Of a stretch of DNA of 10,130 bases, positions 6,504-10,130 are shown piece by piece (position 1 is the stretch's first letter; every line of letters starts with the position of its first letter). The notes beneath the pieces were generated by a model. That model worked only from the letters and a program-made list of their open reading frames with translations. It made no database searches and was not told the DNA's origin. Made by a program: the position numbers and the translations under genes. The stretch comes from Fimbriimonadales bacterium (GTDB lineage Bacteria; Armatimonadota; Fimbriimonadia; Fimbriimonadales; GBS-DC): contig JANXCK010000133.1 of assembly GCA_025060055.1 (NCBI GenBank), positions 1-10,130 on the forward strand, written 5' to 3'.

Positions 6504-6638
6504 ACCCAACTTGCTACCTATCGGTTTTGAGCGGGCGAGATTGCTCGCTCCGCTCGGAATGACAACGCTCTGCACGCGAAAGTGAACCTGTCATTCCGAG
6601 CCGCAGGCGAGGAATCTCGGATAGGTAGCAAGTTGGGT
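6504..6638. mobile_element. MITE-like element, 135 bp, with 18-bp terminal inverted repeats and TATTATTA flanks
   Basis: The outer arms are perfect inverted repeats of 18 bp, 6504-6521 (ACCCAACTTGCTACCTAT) and 6621-6638 (ATAGGTAGCAAGTTGGGT). An 8-bp direct repeat, TATTATTA, flanks them at 6496-6503 and 6639-6646, as expected of a target-site duplication. Inside, a second imperfect inverted repeat pairs 6536-6564 (ending CTCGGAATGACA) with 6589-6619 (starting TGTCATTCCGAG). From memory this inner motif is widespread in bacterial intergenic DNA. There is no coding capacity, so any movement would need a transposase supplied in trans. The right TATTATTA supplies the TAA stop of the toxin gene. 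Because the flanks are AT-rich and repetitive, the exact element ends are uncertain by a few bases. Confidence 0.75.
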
Positions 6639-6643
6639 TATTA

Positions 6644-7096
6644 TTACTCCTGCGCCAATTTCAGGGCGTGCTCGTAAAGAGCATCCGAAACATAAAAGCC
6701 GCGCGTTCGCAAAGCATCCAGCAACGGTCTGAGAGCTTCTACCAGACCGCGCCGCTTCGCTTGCACCAAAAGCCCCACTACGCCTATCACAGACAACCCC
6801 AGCCGCGTTGCTTTTCTGCGGGCACGCAGGTCATCTAACACTACCTCACAGTCTGGTAGCTCAGCTGCTAAAGCAATCGCTTCGGCTTCGCCCGCATCTA
6901 ACTCCTCGCGCAGCGTCTGTACCAGAAGCGCGTTCGAGGGCAACTGAACCCGCAGCCAGTCGGGGCGTTGCCCGAACTCGGCAACGACTGCGGGCGGCGC
7001 GTAAATCGTAGTGAACAACGACGGTAGTAGTGAAAGCCGATCGACCTTCTCCAGAGCGATCAGCGGGCTGGCGTCCACGACAGCACAGGACTTCAT
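6644..7096 (-). CDS. DUF3368 PIN-like toxin (VapC-type) of a type II toxin-antitoxin pair
   Basis: The product has 150 residues, normal for the family. DUF3368 proteins have a PIN-like nuclease fold and are usually paired with UPF0175 antitoxins, as here. Visible acidic and family positions are Asp8 in VVDASPLIAL, Glu40 in VVAEFG, the LDAGEAEAIALA segment (66-77), Asp88/Asp89 in VVLDDLRARR, and the following LGLSVIGVVGLLVQAKRRGL (99-118). These fit a metal-dependent RNase, so the likely action is cleavage of cellular RNA when the antitoxin is lost; activity is inferred. The start overlaps the antitoxin stop as ATGA (7093-7096). Its ribosome binding site lies in a small hairpin, which would tie toxin translation to antitoxin translation. 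The stop codon lies in the right TATTATTA flank of the MITE-like element, and the protein appears intact. Confidence 0.88.
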   Translation of the reverse strand: MKSCAVVDASPLIALEKVDRLSLLPSLFTTIYAPPAVVAEFGQRPDWLRVQLPSNALLVQTLREELDAGEAEAIALAAELPDCEVVLDDLRARRKATRLGLSVIGVVGLLVQAKRRGLVEALRPLLDALRTRGFYVSDALYEHALKLAQE

Positions 7097-7311
7097 CGCA
7101 GGACTTCCTGCTCTAACTCTTCGGGGCTATAGTTCACGACCGAGATTTTCTGGCGTGAGAGCAGCTCCATAAACGCACGCTTAGAGTAGCCTGCCAATTC
7201 CGCCGCTTTGCCCAGCGAGACGCGCCCCGCCTCGTAGAGCTTCACTGCTAGCAGCAGGCGCGCTTCGTCCTCCGATATGGTGGGGGGTAGCTCAACTTGC
7301 AGCACGCTCAT
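7093..7311 (-). CDS. UPF0175 family antitoxin
   Basis: With ATG 7309-7311 the product has 72 residues. The frame extends to ATG 7348-7350 (85 residues), but the consensus promoter element TATAAT lies inside that extension, so the shorter form is preferred. The core LAVKLYEAGRVSLGKAAELAGYSKRAFMELLSRQ is the typical UPF0175 helix-turn-helix segment, followed by the usual short tail containing SVVNYSPEEL. It should bind and neutralise the adjacent DUF3368 toxin and may repress its own promoter. No Shine-Dalgarno site is seen in the six bases between TATAAT and the ATG, consistent with a leaderless message. Confidence 0.87.
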   Translation of the reverse strand: MSVLQVELPPTISEDEARLLLAVKLYEAGRVSLGKAAELAGYSKRAFMELLSRQKISVVNYSPEELEQEVLR

Positions 7312-7317
7312 AGCAAA

Positions 7318-7326
7318 ATTATACCA
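7318..7326 (-). promoter_or_regulatory. Extended -10 promoter element of the toxin-antitoxin operon
   Basis: On the minus strand the sequence TGGTATAAT matches the extended -10 consensus TGnTATAAT, with TATAAT at 7323-7318. Six bases (TTTGCT) separate it from the antitoxin ATG, so transcription would begin at or next to the start codon. No good -35 box is seen 16-18 bp upstream, which is tolerated by extended -10 promoters. Confidence 0.6.
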
Positions 7327-7630
7327 CCTATTGCTTTTCCGATGGTGCATTGGAAGCCCTCAAATCGGTACGATGGCGTCCACGCTATCGTCAGGCAACG
7401 GCGAGGACGCCGTCGTACCTCGCTCACCTTGCGCGCTGGCGGCGATTTCATCTTGGAGGCATTTACCACAGGCTACTTAGCCGACGGAGGTCGGCTTCGT
7501 CTGCAGAGGAACGGCTCGAGCCGTCTACGATTGTGCAAATCGCCGTTCCGAATAGCTCACATCGTTGGCAGGGACGCCGACGCTACGCAGGGTGCGTGCA
7601 GAGCAAGCTGCGCGCCGAGCGCCACGCCCG
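7327..7630. repeat. Gap between lon and the antitoxin gene, with palindromic repeats
   Basis: No credible gene is found; the plus-strand frames here have no domain pattern. Repeats are present. An inverted pair lies at 7367-7380 (GGTACGATGGCGTC) and 7406-7419 (GACGCCGTCGTACC), with 13 of 14 bases pairing. A nested hairpin is at 7398-7413 (ACGGCG/CGCCGT). A perfect 14-bp palindrome, ACGGCTCGAGCCGT, is at 7511-7524, inside the 39-bp segment shared with 6426-6464. A half-copy of the GACGCCGACGCTACG motif from the left-hand array is near 7573-7587. No clear lon terminator is visible. Confidence 0.6.
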
Positions 7631-10084
7631 CTACACCATCACCTCAGCGCGCTCGGCATCCTTGAGGCGGTCTTCCAGACGCTCGCCGTGCGTGAGCGCG
7701 AGTGGCAACACCTCGTCCATGTGGCGCACCAGATGGAAGGTCATCTGCTCGCGCACGTGCTCTGGGATGTCGTCCAGGTCAGGCTCGTTTTCGGCGGGCA
7801 GGATTACTTCGTAGATGCCCGCGCGGTGCGCCGCGATGACTTTTTCCTTGATACCGCCCACTGGCAGCACGCGCCCGCGCAGGGTAATCTCGCCGGTCAT
7901 GGCGATGTCGCGCCGCACGGGACGCCCCATCAGCGCAGAGGCGAGCGCGGTCGCCATCGTGATGCCCGCTGAGGGGCCGTCTTTGGGAATTGCGCCTTCG
8001 GGCACATGGATGTGGATGTCGCGATTGCGGTAGAACTCAGGGTCAATCCCCAGATGGTGCGCTCGCGAGCGGATGTAGGTCATCGCTGCTTGCGCCGATT
8101 CTTTCATCACCTCGCCCAGACGCCCTGTGAGCAGCAGTCGCCCGTCGTGGCTGGGCACAACCGCAACCTCCACCGCCATCACATCGCCGCCGAACTCGGT
8201 GTAGGCAAGCCCCATCGCCACGCCCGTTTCGTCCTTCTCTTCCTTAGTGCCGAAGCGGAAGCGCGGCTTGCCCAAGAACTCAGGCACTTGCTCCGCGTTC
8301 ACCACAACATGCACTTCCTCGCCCGCGGCGACCTGCTTGGCAACCTTGCGACAGATGGTGGAGAGTTCGCGCTCTAAGTTGCGCACGCCCGCCTCGCGCG
8401 TATACTCGCGGATGATGCGAGTCAGCGCGTCATCGCTGATTTGCAGTTGTTCGGGGGTCAAACCGTGCCGCTCCAGCACACGCGGAATCAGATAATCGCG
8501 CGCGATGTGCAGCTTCTCGTCCTCAGTGTAGCCCGAGAACTGAATAATCTCCATGCGGTCGCGCAGGGGTGGCGGGATAGTCTCCAGCGTGTTCGCCGTC
8601 GTGATGAACATCACATCCGACAGGTCGAACGGCACTTCCAGATAGTGGTCGGAGAACTTGTCGTTCTGCTCAGGGTCTAACGCCTCCAGCAGGGCGGAGG
8701 TGGGGTCGCCGCGAAAGTCGTAGCCGAGTTTGTCGATTTCGTCGAGCATGAACACGGGGTTGCGCGTGCCCGCCTGTCGGAGACCTTGAATGATGCGTCC
8801 TGGCATTGCGCCGATGTAGGTGCGGCGGTGTCCGCGAATCTCGGCTTCGTCGCGCACGCCGCCCAGCGACACGCGCACGAACTTACGCCCCAAAGCGCGG
8901 GCAATCGAGCGCCCCAGCGAGGTCTTGCCCACGCCAGGCGGTCCCACAAAGCACAGAATGGGTCCCTTGAGGGAGCCAGAGAGTTTGCGCACCGCCAGAA
9001 ACTCCAGCACGCGCTCTTTGACTTTTTTCAGTCCGTAGTGGTCTTCGTCCAGTATCTGCGCTGCCTCGTTGATGTCCACGCGGTCTTCCGTGCGCTCTTT
9101 CCAGGGCAGCGAGAGCATCACATCGAGGTAAGTGCGAATGACCGACGCCTCAGGCGAGCCAAAAGGCATTTTCTCCAGCCGATCCACCTCTTTGAGGGCG
9201 CGTTCGGCGATGTCTTCAGGCATGCCCGATTCGGCAATTCGGGCGCGGTACTCCTCCACTTCGGAGAACCGCTCATCGCGTTCGCCCAGTTCGCGCTGAA
9301 TTGCCTTGAGTTGCTCGCGCAGGAAATATTCGCGCTGCGTATCGCCCATCTCCTGCTCCACGCGGTCGCGAATGCGCTGCTGCAGCTCGGCAATCTCCAG
9401 TTCGTGGCGCAGCACATGCACCAGCACCTCGAGCCGCTCTTTGATAGGGATGGTCTCCAGCACTTTCTGCTTGTCGGTGAAGCGCAGGGGTGCGAAGTGG
9501 GCAATCGTGTCTGCCAGTCGTCCTGGCTCTTGCATGTAGGAGATGGTGGCAACCACCTCGGGCGGGATGCCGCGCTCGTGCGTGGCGATTTCATCGAACA
9601 TCTCGACAGCGGAGCGCATCAGCGCCTCGATGTCGGTGGTGAGTTTGACCTCGCGCACGGGGATAGGCTCAATCTGCGCCAACAGGTACGGCTCTTCCGC
9701 CTGCAGCGCCAGCACGCGGGCACGCTGCACGCCGCGAAACACCACGCGCATCGTGTTGTCGGGCGCGTGAATCGCCTGCAGAATCTCGGCAGCAACGCCG
9801 ACCTCAAACAAGTCCTCCAAAGTAGGTTCCTCTACCGTCACATCGCGCTGCGTCACCAACAGCATCATCTTGGTCGGCGATTCCAGCGCAGCCTCGACGG
9901 CACGCAGCGACTTCTCACGCCCCACCAGAACAGGTGCTAAGGTATTCGGAAAGTAGACATTATCGCGCACGGGCAAAATCGGCAGCGTGCGCGGGATCTC
10001 CACGCGCCGCTTGCTCGCCCGACGACGCTTGCGGGCAGGCAACTCAACCGATTCAGCAACAGGAGCGGTTTTCTTTCTTGGCAT
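7631..10084 (-). CDS. lon: ATP-dependent Lon protease (LonA)
   Basis: Lon is a cytoplasmic hexameric AAA+ protease that unfolds and degrades damaged and short-lived regulatory proteins. The product has 817 residues, a normal LonA length. After a basic tail (1-30) the N-terminal substrate-binding domain starts at RTLPILPVRDNVYFP and continues into a helical region to about 340. The ATPase domain has Walker A GPPGVGKT (381-388), Walker B VFMLDEID (444-451) and the DPEQNDKFSDHYLEVPFDLS segment (470-489). The protease domain has the catalytic Ser705 in PKDGPSAG and Lys748 in GGIKEK, the same 43-residue spacing as in E. coli. The start is ATG 10082-10084, with GAGGT (10092-10096) 7 nt upstream. 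No CIRCE or HspR-type operator is seen in the 46 bases upstream. Lon also degrades type II antitoxins in other bacteria, so its position next to the toxin-antitoxin pair is notable, though probably coincidental. Confidence 0.97.
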   Translation of the reverse strand: MPRKKTAPVAESVELPARKRRRASKRRVEIPRTLPILPVRDNVYFPNTLAPVLVGREKSLRAVEAALESPTKMMLLVTQRDVTVEEPTLEDLFEVGVAAEILQAIHAPDNTMRVVFRGVQRARVLALQAEEPYLLAQIEPIPVREVKLTTDIEALMRSAVEMFDEIATHERGIPPEVVATISYMQEPGRLADTIAHFAPLRFTDKQKVLETIPIKERLEVLVHVLRHELEIAELQQRIRDRVEQEMGDTQREYFLREQLKAIQRELGERDERFSEVEEYRARIAESGMPEDIAERALKEVDRLEKMPFGSPEASVIRTYLDVMLSLPWKERTEDRVDINEAAQILDEDHYGLKKVKERVLEFLAVRKLSGSLKGPILCFVGPPGVGKTSLGRSIARALGRKFVRVSLGGVRDEAEIRGHRRTYIGAMPGRIIQGLRQAGTRNPVFMLDEIDKLGYDFRGDPTSALLEALDPEQNDKFSDHYLEVPFDLSDVMFITTANTLETIPPPLRDRMEIIQFSGYTEDEKLHIARDYLIPRVLERHGLTPEQLQISDDALTRIIREYTREAGVRNLERELSTICRKVAKQVAAGEEVHVVVNAEQVPEFLGKPRFRFGTKEEKDETGVAMGLAYTEFGGDVMAVEVAVVPSHDGRLLLTGRLGEVMKESAQAAMTYIRSRAHHLGIDPEFYRNRDIHIHVPEGAIPKDGPSAGITMATALASALMGRPVRRDIAMTGEITLRGRVLPVGGIKEKVIAAHRAGIYEVILPAENEPDLDDIPEHVREQMTFHLVRHMDEVLPLALTHGERLEDRLKDAERAEVMV

Positions 10085-10130
10085 AGCGGATACCTCATGC
10101 TTATACGCAGCAAATCGCGCTCAGTTCCTG

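Noticed and set aside
8786..9940. Long plus-strand open frame (384 codons) opposite lon
   Set aside because: It is the antisense shadow of a highly conserved Lon sequence, rich in His, Arg and Leu from lon codon complements, with no domain pattern.
10100..10105. TATAAG on the minus strand upstream of lon as a -10 box
   Set aside because: It would start transcription inside or next to the GAGGT ribosome binding site (10092-10096), and there is no matching -35 box. The true lon promoter is probably beyond the window.

Overview
The window looks like chromosomal DNA of a free-living, Gram-negative-type bacterium with moderately high GC. The best guess is Armatimonadota, with Planctomycetota-like groups as the alternative. 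That guess rests on an H-X9-DG prepilin-like protein, a DUF1573 protein, apolipoprotein N-acyltransferase and gaps packed with short GC-rich palindromes; no rRNA or marker gene confirms it. Every credible gene is on the minus strand, so transcription runs from high to low coordinates.

Right end (7631-10084): a complete LonA protease. A 319-base gap holding palindromic repeats follows. Next is a UPF0175 / DUF3368 toxin-antitoxin pair (6644-7311) whose genes overlap by ATGA. The antitoxin has a consensus extended -10 box so close to its ATG that its mRNA may be leaderless. A 135-bp MITE-like element with 18-bp terminal inverted repeats and flanking TATTATTA copies abuts the toxin stop codon. 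A cluster of palindromes lies just beyond it.

Centre (1178-6068): six tightly packed co-directional genes, probably one operon. In order of transcription they are a sigma-70 family factor, a membrane-anchored DUF1573 protein, a small secreted protein with 14 mature cysteines, an unrecognised signal-peptide and C-terminal-anchor protein, a prepilin-like H-X9-DG protein, and apolipoprotein N-acyltransferase (lnt). Spacing is 41, 10 and 16 nt, then a 4-nt overlap, then an unusual overlap of about 116 nt in which the lnt ribosome binding site and start lie inside the prepilin gene. Five of the six products are exported or membrane proteins, so this could be an envelope module led by its own sigma factor. 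This grouping is the most system-like thing in the window.

Left end: a 337-base gap carries a tandem array of hairpins in an A-B-C, A-B-C order with a period of about 80 bp. It is followed by the 5' 280 codons of a secreted protein that runs off the window edge. A 21-bp box occurs twice, in inverted orientation, at 1088-1108 and 6332-6352. Each copy borders a palindrome cluster, and together they bracket the six-gene operon.
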